From: Owenia fusiformis
Lineage: Eukaryota > Annelida > Polychaeta > Sabellida > Oweniidae
Length of the DNA stretch: 64,000 nucleotides
NCBI GenBank assembly: GCA_903813345.2
Contig: CAIIXF020000003.1
Location: 14,212,931-14,276,930, forward strand
Direction: 5' to 3'
The notes below the pieces were generated by a model. The model did no database searches. It saw only the letters and a list, made by a program, of their open reading frames with translations, and was not told the origin of the DNA. The position numbers and the translations under genes were made by a program. Each line of letters begins with the position of its first letter. Position 1 is the stretch's first letter. Shown here piece by piece: positions 10,800 to 25,700 of the stretch.

Positions 10800-13700
10800 G
10801 TAAAACGCTTATGTTTTTTGGGGTTAAGTGTTTTTGTTCGCTTCGTTGTTGTGTCATCTTGATTCACAAAGTATGAGTTAATTAAACCTCGGGAGGTGAT
10901 GGTATTACACTAGACACTTTCGGTTTGGCTTTGTGTTCTTCTGAACATTTTTTCCCCCAATCAATCCTTTTGAAAAACAGAGAACCCAAAGACGGTTTGC
11001 AAGAGTAATCCACAGAAGCGTCCATAAAATACTAATGTGCTAACGTATTGCGAACAATGATTGCAACTTTGATGGGAAATTAAATGAGCAATAAACATTG
11101 TCAATTATTTACCATGTTTGTATTAAACGCACTAGTGATAACGTCATATCAAATTGCATATTGTGTGTTTTCCTTTAGAGGTTATTTGCCTTACTATCAC
11201 AGAATTATTTGAAATATTACTTTGACACTCGTCGAAACCCATTTAGAGAATCATTAAACATCGGATCTATAATTTCAATTGAAATTGTGTTTAATAAATT
11301 AGTATAAGACTTAATGATGCGTGTAGGTTGCAGGAGCAGATTTTCAATTCCGGGTGCTTACCTCGGATTATTATCTCTTAGACAATTCTTTTTCCGCATA
11401 TTGTACATTGGTTTGTAATAAAGTCCGCCTTCAACTCGTTTCGTATATTGAAATGAGGTTAGAATGACATTCTGCCTCAAGAAAAAGGTTTCTGTCCGGA
11501 AAATGTAAAGATTTTCACCTGTAACAGTAAAAGTGCGCCTTTGGATGATGTAACACTAACACGGCGTCACTTTGAACAAGCTATTTCCAACAGCGCAGTA
11601 TAAACTGAAGGAAACAGAAAATAAAACACATCCAATGCAGGTGTGATGTTGATAAAATGTAAGCTTTGATGGTTTTCACTAATTTGTTTCGGGTAAAAGC
11701 CAGGAAAAACTTAAGTCAACATTACCAACTAACAAAAAGGATAAATTCAATGTAAACCTTCTGATTCAAATTTTAATTGTTAGTCTTCGGGATCTGCAAA
11801 TTAAAATATGGGTACCTATAGTAAACCTTTCCTATGATACCATGGACACATTGGAAACATGGACCTCTTATTAAAACCAAAGTCAGACCCGTAGCGAAGG
11901 GGAGTCCGGGGGACCCCTTGCCCAGATTATTTTCAAAATCATACAGTTTTTCATCATTCTGAGCAGTTTTCAAATGATTTTGGGCAAAAGTTGTCAGCAT
12001 TTAAAGAGATGTCCGAGTAAAATATCGTGGCACTTTTAGTCTCTCTGTTATTTTATGTAAGATGAGATTGCCCTACTTATTTCCAGAGTGCTTATTTATT
12101 TACTATAGTTCAGTAAAGTTTAGTAATATTATTCTTTGAAAGATGATTTTCCACAAAAGTGCTGAGAGAACACTGAGAGAGTTTTTCCAGGGACTGGTGC
12201 GTTACAATATCTGAAACATGGCATGAAATGGCATCTTGACAATTTGTGTTATCTGCTCCGCTATGTCAACTAATCAATTTACAAATACATGTAGTTCCCT
12301 GTAGTGTATTTATGCATTAAAAGGACAAGGTCGCCTTCCATTCTTCCCAAGTGCATTGATCTCTACTGTTCTTTCTCTATTTATAATTTGTTACATGTTG
12401 CTTCGGTAACGAAGAGTTCAGAAAAAATGTAGATCTAATTCACCTGGAAGCCTAAACAGCAACACACCTCAGTTTTGCACCCTCTACGATTCCAATCTAA
12501 TGCAATAGATCTTAGTGTTTCAAAATTTGACCTTTCGTGACCTGTACAGATAGATTAATTTTTAAAAGTCTTACTAGAAAATAATAGGGTTTGCATTCTT
12601 AAATCTTCAGATGCATAGTAAATATTCATTATATTTTTGTTATGGACGAGTGGAATTTCGAAGTATTCCGCATTGCTTCAAATATCACAGAAACTGTCCC
12701 GAACTATTGAATCGGTTAAATCTAATCATTGACATACAAAAAATGTATGATTGGGTTTCTTTATACGATCTTTCGAGAAAAGGCCTCAGAATTTAAGCCA
12801 TAAACTACTAACGCCCATTATATGCTATCACCGAGTGGTGTCCATGTCCACGGGAAGCGATGAAGACCGATGATTCTCATCACGTCTTTCCGTTTTCCAT
12901 TTTTCTTTCCGGAAAGGAACTATTAAATGCCATGGTTTGTCATGATGGAGGGCGTGTGTAACGCTAGTTATAACATACCTATGATTATGTATAGTGCAAG
13001 GTGTACACAAGACAGCGGGCCAATATAAGTTTTGAAAAGCCCGCGCCCGCTAACTTTCTGATTGGTCAAGGTGCTGACGTCATAACCAATCAATCGAAGA
13101 TAAAACTGCGCGAGCAATTTTTGTAAACTCATTTCAATCATTTTCAAACCATTTGTTTGTCAATTCTATAATAAAACGGTACTCTCTGACCAGTCTACAT
13201 CAGCATAGGTATGTTATAAATCGTTTATGTCACTATCGTGGCACATATGCCACGATAGTGACATAACCTCTAAATATTCAGCGGACCGCATGGTTATATG
13301 ACATTATTATGCCAACACGTGAAAAGCCACTACTTTTGGTGTCATTTAAAGACATAGTTCCTCTTTCACGTATATTATCTCATGGAAATGGGCATACCAG
13401 CGCGAAGATCTTTGTTCCGTGGTAAAGAAAGGCTGTCAAACATTGTCTGAAGAGCAGATTTATCTCCGTAATTCTACTTTTAGCATGGCAACCTTGACCT
13501 TGAAAAATATAGCCATTTGGGCGATAATAGGTGATTCAAAAGTGAAAATGAGTGCTTTTTCGTAGTTTTACTTTGACCAAGCCTAGAAAAAAATCGAAGT
13601 GGTAAACCTACCCCCAATTTTTGACATTTTTGTTGTCTAGAAGTGTCCTAGATGATATCAAAGAAAATTTGTATGTTCAGAAATATTTTATTAATGAGTG

Positions 13701-16700
13701 CCATTATGGTGGGTTTGGGTGCTTTTTTGCTCTCATTTTTTATCCCATTTCTACGGTTGCCATGGCAACTATTACGCGTTGGTAACCATGCCAACTTGCT
13801 TTTTTGAAGGACATCCACCTGATAGAGGTTGGGCCAAGTTTGCTGGAAAATGGGCCTGGCTTGATATGCTGGCAGTGAGGTTGATTGTGGCAAGTAGTAA
13901 AACGGCAAAACAATGGGGGAGTCATACAATATATGAAATTAAGTTTTACAAGTTTTACTTTTAGATTGAATATATTCATAGTTTCCTTGTCTAATCATCT
14001 TGATTCTCAAGGTTTTAGTTGCTCCAACCTCGGTGTTATAACCACTTGGAATTCGAAGATGTTGTCTAATGCCCAATTCTAGGTCGGTTTGTCGTGACGA
14101 GCATAACAAGTTCCTTTGAATGGTCTCTGATACTGCAGCTTGTCTGGTTATCGTCACTTTCGTATTCTGGTGCGACATCCCTGAACACCCCTAAATTATA
14201 TTTAGTATGACACTGATGTGAACATATGGAATACCAACAAACTCAGCAAACTAGCCATGTACCCCTTACTCACATTTAACAAGTAGGTGTGGAATGAAAA
14301 CATGTATAGCAACATCTTGGAAAATATTACCTATTCCATCAATTTTTGCTAATCTTAATCTTGAAAATGTTCATTGGCTGATGCTCATCTACCTTAAGCT
14401 TGTTGAATTCATTGACTAGTTGGACATTATCTTCTTTTTTCTATATAAGCATCCCTATGTTGCTATTGGTCTAAATATAATATTGGGCAATGGGCATATT
14501 CAACGTCATGAATCAGGGGGGGGGTGATATGCCAAAGTTCAGAGTTGGTATTTGGTCACGTGGTATCCATGTGATAGATCCAGAATCCCCCCATGATAGA
14601 TCCATACTTTCTGTTGTGTGCCATTTTAATGTCATGTGATAGATCCGCATAAGGCCTGTAGGATCATATAGGAAAAGATAACGGGAAGCCTCTAATACCA
14701 AGTGATACCAAATAATTATGGGATCTAATCACTTCTTCTGGTTATGAATTAAGTGTCTGATTTCCTGTTCGTTTTATACTTTTCAATTTGTAGTTTTTAT
14801 CGAATTTCCTGTTCAATCAAGAATGTTTTTTCATTCCATGTTGTATCTTAAAATTTAATCACTGTGATATGATACGCAAGACTTTCTTCAAAGCATCATT
14901 GCTCAAAGCAGTAATTACTCTGTTTAATAGTGTTGATACAGGTGTAATCTTGATTCGGTTGCGTTAAACCGTACAAACGTGAATTCTAGACGATATAAAT
15001 CTAATCTAGTAGTAATCAATTGTTACTGCCGAATATATCAGAGGTCCCGATAGGATAAATGAAACACGAGTCTTGTCATATCAGCCACGGCTCAAATAGA
15101 GTGTTTCCTGGCCTAGGGGGCAGGGTATCACATTGTCTCGACAACAAGAACGACACCCTAGGCTTGAGATTACAATATATCATGCTTTGGCAATGGAAAA
15201 GTAGCATGTACCAAGGCTTTCCTCCGCTTAATGGCAAAAAGATCTTGTCAAAATGAAAAATTCTGCAAAGGTCGAGGGAAAGAGCTCCATCACGACCAAA
15301 AAGGTCTTCCACTCAATGGCAGATTAATTTGTGAGGGCCTAAACTTGAATCTTCTTTAAATCTAGACTCTTGTTATTTTGAGTGGATTTGATTGATTTAT
15401 AAATGGATAATTAAATTGGGATTTTTTCTCCGTTAATCGTCTAGACTTGTCAACATTATTTGTCGATTATTCTTCCGAAAGTGGGTCACCGAGGACTCCG
15501 GTCGAATAATGTCGTCTTGGTTGGAAAATGGCCACAGTCAATACAATTCAATTTATTTGATAATTTCTTATATTGTCGTGATCGCTAGCGTGGTCATTAT
15601 GGCGTCCCACTTTCTTGTCGCCTCTCGTCGGACCATTTCCGGATGGTTTTCGATATGGCTGATATTTCTCGTCATAGATATTCGTGGTAAACTGCTCACG
15701 GGGTATACTTATTTGTTTAGTTAATTGTTACATGATCTCAAGTTCTGGAGCTGATTAACTTTTTGGCGATTATCTTTAGCTCTATCGGCCATTTAGGATG
15801 TTTATATACTTTCTTTTCGTATCAATTTCAGGAAATCCGCTTATCTAATTTGTTCTATATACAGCGATATCAGAAGTCATCATGTTCTGGTGGCCATTTT
15901 GAATGTTTTCCTTTTTGTCAACGCTACTTTAATTAACTAGTGGCCACGTGAAGGTTTGATCTCGTTCACGCTGTGCTTTGTTAATTTCTTTATATTTTAC
16001 ACTGATCTTTTATATCATGTAAATAAGCATTTTTATTGAATTTAGGTTTATTCATTGGATCATATGTACTTTTATTTTCCCCGAGGCTTTTGACTATATT
16101 GTGTTTCTGAACTAATGGATGGCTTCTCAATTGATGGAATTCAATATAAGAGATCGAGTAATTTATATTTCACAAGACAGTTGATTTCTTAATTTTGATT
16201 GATGCAGTAATTTATTCTGACCGTTGTCCCCATAATATGAGAATAATTGAATAGGTTTCGTCGTCTGGTCGCCCTAACCTTCTCGATAAAATGATTGTCT
16301 GTACTCATCAAATTAATTCGCTATTGGTGCGTAAAATATGACATTCACAATGGGCACTAACGCTACGATGACAATAGTGTCCGAAACACTTTGGATTCAA
16401 AATGGCAGAAATGTAGGCCTACGTATTTACATTTTGCTCTCTGTCGTTTTTTATCAGTATCATAATGGGTATTAATTTGATAAATACTTTACAGCCCCAA
16501 TATCTAAGGCTTATTTCCGAATATAATTTAGAACCTGGAGTATTGAAATTTGTGTTTATGCGTATAAGTGAATAAACGCAAGGAGCACACGCGTCTCGAA
16601 CTCGCAACCTCGTGGTTACGGCCCCAATCGCCTAGCCTAAACGTGCTGGCGCTCAAGCCCTCTCGGCTTACAGTTCGCTAAGTTGCGTGAACTCAACAAT

Positions 16701-19700
16701 TGGTGAAACACTTGTAGAAGCTCGGTTTCATTTTAGCCTCGTTGGTTTAACGATACTTATTCATTAATATTGACTATTTCTCATAATAATGATTAAAATA
16801 AGATCGATCCATGGCGATTATCAGGAAATTTATTTCAATACTAACCAATGCTCCACCTACCAAGTGTTCAGGTGCAAAATGTTAGACTTTCGTTTTTTCG
16901 CCATTTTGTACATGTTCACATGGAAAATATAGTCATCGAAACAACTACCGCATTGTGATAATGAAAACCCATTTGATGATAGTGATGTGCGAGTGAATTT
17001 AATTTACATTAACTAATGTTTCAGAGATCTCAATTTACGTTTGGTCACGTGCCTTTATTCAGCCAATTAGATTTGCTCATCTTCTCACGTGATTATCGGG
17101 TCGACAACAACATTTAGCTAATTTTTATGCATAGACAGTCACTTAATAAGTATCCATTAAAAATCTGAGTAAGTAAATATGTCGAAACGAATTATTATCG
17201 CATATAACGTTGCGCAATGGGAATCTCATTTAACAATACTTAAAATACCAATCTGCTAATATGAGGCCTAAAATTGTCTGCTAGTTGGCCAGAGACCAAT
17301 ATTCTAGCAGAATTTGAGAACAGAATCGATTTTTTCGTTCTGCGTAGGGCAAACAATGATTTGAAATCACTTTCAACCATTCTGTGAGTATAAGAATGGT
17401 CATAAGAAGCCCGTGGAGGGTCTGGAATGAAAGAAAGCCCTCTGAAATTCCGTCAAAATTGCAGGTTATTTTTTCGTTTTTTGCTAAAATTACATGATTT
17501 TCAGGGCCCATATCTCAGTGAAATTGCTACAATGTAGCGATTTTTCATTTGTACAGGCTAGATACACGTGTCAGGTCGACAGAAACAGTAAGCATGTGTG
17601 ATTTTTAAATTGCTACATTGTAGCAATATTTATTTCAAAATACAGGTGTGAGGGAAACTGCAATTTAGTTAGATTTGGGCGAAAATGGCCAAATTTCAGT
17701 CAAAATCCTCGGGACATAGGGCCTTTGTCTTAGATTTAGTCAATGATGCAACTCTTAGTAGAAGGTGTGCCATATAGGGAATGAAAGCTGTTTGTCAGAC
17801 GTATCATTTTCTTCAATAAACTCAGAGATAGTCAGGTTAGATTTGTGACGTCACAGTGGCAAAGTTAGACTAGCATATTTAGACGTATTTGGGGTAGGGC
17901 AAATTAACCCTTTCTAGCCTAAATGGATAAATTTTTCACATATTCAGCCAGTTCCGACGTTTTTATGCATTTTTGAACTAGAAATGATATTTTCTGCCAA
18001 AAAAAGTTGCAGAGACAAAAGTCAGTGTGATGTCATAACACATTAAGGTATGAGGTTCCATATCCATCCGCCAAAAGGTATGACCCCTATATAGTCCATT
18101 TAAAACTCGTGGTATTGTTCTAAATAACGCCATAGTTGGCTTCTAGGGTACCTAGTATGCCACTATTTGGTATCAAAATAAAGAGGAGGAGTTCAACTTT
18201 CATTTGAATTACGAAAATAGCGATGTAGGTCAAAAATAGTTCCGACGTGAGCATGTTTACTACGCGTTTGCCCATCATATCAGAATTGAGGAAGTGGTAG
18301 CAAACGCGAGTCACAATAAATGGACGCTGATATCTCAAAAAGTAACCTGACTCCCTATAATTTGATGTAGATCAATCGAACCCCTATATGAACAGGTACA
18401 TTTTGATATATAACACTATGGGGGGTAAGCGTTTTATAGTTGGTCACGAACGCCATATGTGCAAAGTATTGTTATGAATTTTCGAATTTGGTGTTGGATT
18501 ACGGTACTCATACCCTAATATTCATATCACGCCATTGTTCACTCAAATTCGAATAAACCTAATGTTTTCGTAAATTGTACTCAAATCAGACTGTTAAATT
18601 CATGGATGGATGTCTTATTTGCAGCTCAATTCAACATTTTCTTAGAAAATTGAAATTTTGAAACAATTCGGCGTGATATTCTTCCACGGGTTAAATAATG
18701 GAATTGCACTGTATGTTAGATGAGCACTTATTTCTTACGCAACTGTCAAATTATATCAATACTTTATGGGTACTATTTGTGCATGTCATGATTCAATATA
18801 TCATATATTATTTATGATGAGCTTACCAAATAATTGTATTGTTAAGCGTCATAAAAAACTTCTAAAACTTTATAAACGACCCTCGGAGGACTGGTCAGGT
18901 CATCTCATCTATAATCTGTCAAAGATGTGTGTTTAAACGCAGCTGTTTTCGAGTGATGTGCATCTACAAGGAGATTAATCTAAAAAAATTCAGAATTGAT
19001 AGCTTGAGACTGAGACAAACGAGTTATCAAATCCCGGACTTATAACAGACCAGTCCCTGACTTTGATATGTCAGTGTTCTATCAAATCCGGCGAGGCGAG
19101 AATACAAACGTGCCATAATATTATCAATAATGAAGACTTATCTGTGACCGGCCAATAGTTCATTTTTAAATGCACTATTGTTCGGTTATTTGATGTAACA
19201 CGATAACCTTAGATTTGGGATCTTGTCTCTGGATACATGTTCTTGATCTGCCTATGTGCACTTCATCATATACGACGAAGATTATCGAAATATTAATGTA
19301 ACAAATGATTGATGCAAAACTCCTATTTATGAAAAATTCATCCGGAAAATATTTTTTTGAAGTTATATCTGGTTCAACTTATACCAATTGTAATTTATTA
19401 ATTCTGATAAATATTGAAGCATCGGTAGGTTACTGACACCATTAAGGGAATACAAGATGGACTGGTTTAACATCAACAAAGATGGAACTGGTGGGTCAAA
19501 TTTTGGGAAAAAAAATAAATGTGTCAAATGCCTCTTTTTGGTCAGGAAGATAATCAAATGCTTCAAATGTTTTCTATGAATAAAAAAGTAATAAAAAAAT
19601 AACAATAATCCATGTGATAGATCCAGAACCAATGTGACCCCGAGAGAACATTGCAAAAATGAGTTCTGTAATGTTATGGACTGAATCTAGTACCTTACCC

Positions 19701-22700
19701 CCCTATCACACCAAACTAGTTCTTGCCCGTTCTTGCCAGTCCTACGAAAACGTCGTAAAACGGGCTCAATCTAGCTGTGGTCGGGAAATATGTCTAAAAT
19801 AATTAGCTACTTCGTTCATAAACAGTCTTCAATACGTCCATCTCATTCGCAGTTCGTTCAGGTCGCACCACGTCGGTGTGCAAACGTCGTGTAACGCGTC
19901 CCTTAGTATAGAAGGTCATCATGACCTGATTACAGAACGGTATGGTCGTCATCGAATTTTGAATCGATTCAAAATTCTAAAATCACCCTCCCGTCTGAGA
20001 ACGTTCATGAAATTCGTAAATAGACCTTAGAAAGTTACAGTTACGTTCATTCCGTTCGCACACATTTTAAAACCAGTTTTGAAGAACGCAGTGGCAACTT
20101 GTTTGGTGTGATAGCTTTATTTTTGCTAACTCGTTCATAAGCAGTCTTAAATACGTTTTTAATCAGTTTAAACCCGTTTGCAATTAGTTCTACCTCATTC
20201 TCAATACTTCCTCAGACAGTTCAACTCGTTGTTAAAACGTCCCTAGTAGGATTGAAGTAAGACGGTTCCGTTCGTAGTACGTCCAGCTCGTCGTTAGTAC
20301 GTTGTCACTCGTTCTAATTGTAGAACGTATCGACCACGAGAACATTTTGAGCATGTTCTAAGTTCTAGAGGACTTACCCGTTCGAGTACGTTCGATGAAG
20401 TTTGTAAATAGACTCCAAACAGTTCTTAGTACGTCCAGTCAGTTCGTACACAGTTGAAGCCCGTTTTCGAGAACGTAGTGAGAACTAGTTTGGTGTGATA
20501 GTAGGGTTACTGATTTTTTCTACCACTCATAAGTTCTTAGAATAGTTTTCTCTATTCTGTCAGATTTTTCTTATCACATTTTCTTGATGCTGAATCAATT
20601 TTTCTTCATATTAATACTGATTTGTCTTACGTTACTTCTAATAATCCAATTTTGTTTTGAATTAATTTCAGAATATATTGCAACGTGTCTCGCTGACAAT
20701 CTTGTACTATTATTTGAGGCATGACTAATATTGTTGTTTCGAATATCAATCTTACAACTTAATCAATTTTGACCTCATCATTCTTATATGAATACCATTA
20801 TGTCACCATCATCACCATCAAATGTGGTGGCTTATCATGGTCTCCAACATTTTGTGACGGTAGTTGGCGTTCGGCGTCTGCAACAAATAGCAGATAGTGA
20901 CATTTTGCTTGTTAATGCCTTGCATTCTATAGCATCAGCAACAAATATCGGTAATCAATTTAGAATTTACTCTTCATCGTGTATGTTGCACTAGGCTTGG
21001 ATACTAATCGTTAATAAGTTACAGGGTAAAATGTTATAATGGCCACCTATGGGAAACTCTACTGTGATCTTCAACCTATTAGAAGGCGCTTTTTTGGGGC
21101 ATTTTGAAGGTTTTATCCCTTTTTGAGGTTTTTTAGTTCATTGAGAAGCCTAATAGCGCATATCATATTAAAGGGCTGTATATTAGCTGAACAATGCTAC
21201 CAAAATCGTGACATTTTGAAGCAATTTTGGTGTTTTGGGGGCAAGGCCACTGTGCCAAGTAACCCGAATTCCATTCTCCCGTGCCATTCAATTGTTTGCG
21301 GGGCAGTTTTGAATGAACCTTTGTTTCTTCCTACCAATATGACGTCATAAGATGCAATTGAACGCCTTGGCATGGATATCACTTGAACTTTATTGTAGAA
21401 ATCGCTTTCCAATGATACCCCATATGGCCATGTTCACCTCAGTTGGGTGTACTCAATCTGTGATGCAATCTGTAAGGTGTACCCCTACCCCAAAGAAATT
21501 TCAAGAAATCTCAAAATCAAATTTCCTGAATTTTGCTAAAAGGACCTGTGTCTATAAGGATTGAATTTTCCTCCGTGCTTTTTCTCAAATATAGGATTGT
21601 TATATACCATTGTGATCGGGATAATGCCTACAATGCTTATATAACCATGTTGGAAGAAAACAAACTAATTCAGTTTACTATTAGAAGGCGCTTTTTTGGG
21701 GCATTTTGAAGGTTTTATCCCTTTTTGAGGTTTTTTAGTTCATTGAGAAGCCTAATAGCGCATATCATATTAAAGGGCTGTATATTAGCTGAACAATGCT
21801 ACCAAAATCGTGACATTTTGAAGCAATTTTGGTGTTTTGGGGGCAAGGCCACTGTGCCAAGTAACCCGAATTCCATTCTCCCGTGCCATTCAATTGTTTG
21901 CGGGGCAGTTTTGAATGAACCTTTGTTTCTTCCTACCAATATGACGTCATAAGATGCAATTGAACGCCTTGGCATGGATATCACTTGAACTTTATTGTAG
22001 AAATCGCTTTCCAATGATACCCCATATGGCCATGTTCACCTCAGTTGGGTGTACTCAATCTGTGATGCAATCTGTAAGGTGTACCCCTACCCCAAAGAAA
22101 TTTCAAGAAATCTCAAAATCAAATTTCCTGAATTTTGCTAAAAGGACCTGTGTCTATAAGGATTGAATTTTCCTCCGTGCTTTTTCTCAAATATAGGATT
22201 GTTATATACCATTGTGATCGGGATAATGCCTACAATGCTTATATAACCATGTTGGAAGAAAACAAACTAATTCAGTTTACTATTAGGATATAGTCCTGAG
22301 TAAGGACATTAGCGGTTACCGTTAGTGATTTGGTTTTCTGAATAAAAAGTCATTTTCTCCTTCCCTACCCCATTGGAGCGCCATCTAGCGTTTGGGAAGT
22401 TAATCGGGAATAAATATTTATAGGGTAGGTCCTAATTTATCTGAAAACATGTCAGAGTTCAGTGGGAAATCTCATTTTAAGCTGGCGGCGGAGTGATTTT
22501 GACCTTGGTGATTTTACCAGAATTCTCTGAGAAATCTGACGATAGAGGGGGTTAGTGTCTTCAAGTTTATTTATTTCAAAAATTCGGTGGACAACCCATG
22601 GTAAGATTGTTATAGCAGGCTAGGCGAGTCTCTCCCGAACACTGTGGTATGTTGCACTAGGCTTGGATACTAATCGTTAATAAGTTACAGGGTAAAATGT

Positions 22701-25700
22701 TATAATGGCCACCTATGGGAAACTCTACTGTGATCTTCAACCTTATTTGTACTCGTGCCTTTGCAAGATCATCCATTCTTGATTTGCTGTTATAACAACT
22801 GGGTATAGAAGACCTGTCAAAGCTCATAAAGAATGAATGAGACACAAGTACACAAATACACAAGTATTCATACAAAAACCTTTCTATCCAAGATCCATGG
22901 TTTTTCTAATAACCCTTTATTCATCCAGAAGTTGCGAGGATATGTCAAAATTTGTATTTCATTGCTTATTTTACGCTTCTCGAGTCTGCAATTGATTTTG
23001 ACATCTTTGATGAACGTATAGCTAATATATGAACGGATGGTTAATATGACAAACTAACTTCACTTGATGATATCATCAAAGCCTCCTACATTGATTTCAA
23101 GCCATATTATGAGCTTTCAAAGAATATTAATCGCATCTTGTTGTCAAACTTACCTTCATTTTAGGTGCTTTCTATTCAAAATCAGTCCTTTTCTCGAACG
23201 ATATGTCAATTTATATTTGAATAACGATCTCTTCGAGCTCCTTTGGGACTCGAGGTTCTGACAATGTCAATCGGGGACAAGGTAAATACAAGACTCACAC
23301 TGTCTCCAGAGAATGCATTTGATGACATCGAGCTGTACTCACCCACGCCAAATAAAAGTACAATATTATGTATACAAGGGGTGGTCAATAAGTAATGGAC
23401 GCTTTTTTACACAGATACTTTTAATAGACCAATCCCTTTGATTTTCCTACCAGTGATACATCATTCAATTATCTATCAATTCTGAAGATTTGAAGACAAA
23501 ATATGTAATACATGTTGATATATCCTTATTTCCGTGAAGGAGGTACAGGTACCCCGGGATCGACATTTACGTCACATATTCAGTTTTTAGCCAGTTTGAT
23601 AAATTTCCGTTAGATTTGAACTTTTTATATGCAACACGTGTTGTGTTGTTTGAAATCTTTTGCTGACTGGTAACACATAAACAGAAAGTATTGTGATGTC
23701 AGAGTGTTGTATGGAAGGGGTTTGCAGGTCAATTTGAGAAAGCATTGTGGAAGAAAGGGGTGGTGAGAGAAGGGAACACCCTACTCCATATGGACAATGC
23801 ACCTGCCCACAGATCTCAAAATGCTCAGAAAACAATATCCCTGTACCTCAAAATTGAGCCCTTGGCCAATGCACCATATTGTCCAGATCTGCTCACATGT
23901 GACTTGTTTATTTCTATACTACTTATTTCTATAGAGAAAGGACACAGGTTGATTGACATTGATGAAATAAAACAACCCGTGCAATTGCATCTTGCTACCA
24001 TGTCAGAGAATGCATTCAGCCTTGTCTCACAATCTTGAGTTAAGAGGATGAGGAATTCTGTACATGTAGCACTTGATGGAACCTATTTAGAGGGCCCTGT
24101 GGAATGAATGTGGCATAAATACCACATAGTGATGATAAATTATTTAAAATCAACTATGGCATAACAAAATGGGGTAATTCATGACCATTATAGTTTGTTT
24201 TGTTCAGCCTGCATTCAACTGCATTGCATCTTAAACAAGCTAAAATAGCTTCAGAATGTTTGACGTCATGTCGGTCCCGGGGTACCTACACATCCTTCAC
24301 GGAAATAAAGATATATCAAAATATATTACATGTTTTGTTTTCAAATCTTCAGAGTTGATAGATAATTGAATGATGTATCACTGGTAAGAAAATCGAAGGG
24401 ATTGGTCTATAAAAAGCGTCTGTGTAAAAAAGCGTCCATTACTTATTGATCACCCCTCGTATTGTATACGTTAATGTAACTGCTTTCAATTTTTTTCTAT
24501 GAATAAAAAAAGGAATAAAGAAAAGTATGACAGATAAGCCCTAACCGTGCCATGTTATATTACTTTTGCAGCTTGTTCCAATACCAGGGTTTTTATATTT
24601 AAAATTCTTTTTTATTTCAGATAATTTAAAAAGATTACATCAATTTAAAAATTTGTTTACATAAGTTACCTGTTGCATTACATAATAATATTTCTCTTGG
24701 AGAGCTCTATTTTAAAATTATAGTACAAGTCAATAGTATTATAAAACCCTAGAGTATGTTTATGTATACACCACTTTGCAATGAGTATAATATAATTTAA
24801 CTTGTTAGTTTGAACATCATCTTTAAAAATGCCTTGTATTATTTCATCTTCTGACATGTTATACATAAAGTGTTGTTTAATTATACCCCATAAAGGTTGA
24901 ATAGAAGTACATGATGCAAATCTGTGCTTCACAGTATCTAGCACATTATCAGCACATTTTGTACAATGAGGGGTTTCTTTTTTCTTCATTTTGAATAAAC
25001 TATTATTTGTGACAACAATGTTATGGAGTATTTTCCACTGAAATGTAATCAACTTTGTTTCTTTTGTCAAATGATGTGCAAGTGTCCAATAAAATTCACT
25101 ATTTTGCACATCTGTTATTACAGTTGATGTGGGGTTTTGAAATAAACTCTTAATAAACACATTATAAATGTATTTTGTGTCTACTGTTTTTACTTGTGTT
25201 GTTTTACATCGAGATATACCCTTTAATATGTTATACTCTAAGATACAGTTTAAATTGGTTCTTTCATTTAACAATTGTAGAGGTATTAAATTGTCATTTT
25301 CATATATGTGATCTAAAGAGAATATATTTTTCTTCATTAATCTCTCTAAGTATAAAACCTTATGTTTATATTTTACATTCTTGTTTAACCATAGACTATT
25401 AGCCACTTCTTGTTGTGATTGTGTTGATTGGTTGTTAAAATTAATCCAAGAACTGATAACATTTTTATAAAATAAAGGTACATCTTTATGAACATATTTA
25501 GCAACATTGTCATAACACTCACTAGCTCGTAACAAAATATTTGAATTACATACTTTACTAAGGTAATATTTTGGTAAAATTTTCCATGATTGTTTGTTGT
25601 CATTTTTATTCTCTTCCATGAGCTTTTTGGCCCATTTACATAAAAGACTATTGATTTTACTTTTCAAGTCAATCATTTTGTAACCTCCTTGTTTATAATT

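Noticed and set aside
13648-14178. Overlapping open frames on both strands
   Set aside because: Mutually overlapping, no domains, inside intron 1.
15509-15724. Small hydrophobic + strand protein of 71 residues
   Set aside because: Composition of an AT-rich intron; no homology recognised and no transcript signals.
16570-16690. Working tRNA gene
   Set aside because: B-box-like segment only; no foldable acceptor and anticodon arms could be drawn.
21123-22166. Duplicated small open frames (75, 71 and 70 codons)
   Set aside because: Identical only because of the 602-bp DNA duplication; no domain and opposite-strand overlaps.
23263-23396. Protein-like + strand frame just before the mariner element
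   Set aside because: No splice sites, no known domain, and it runs into the transposon terminus.
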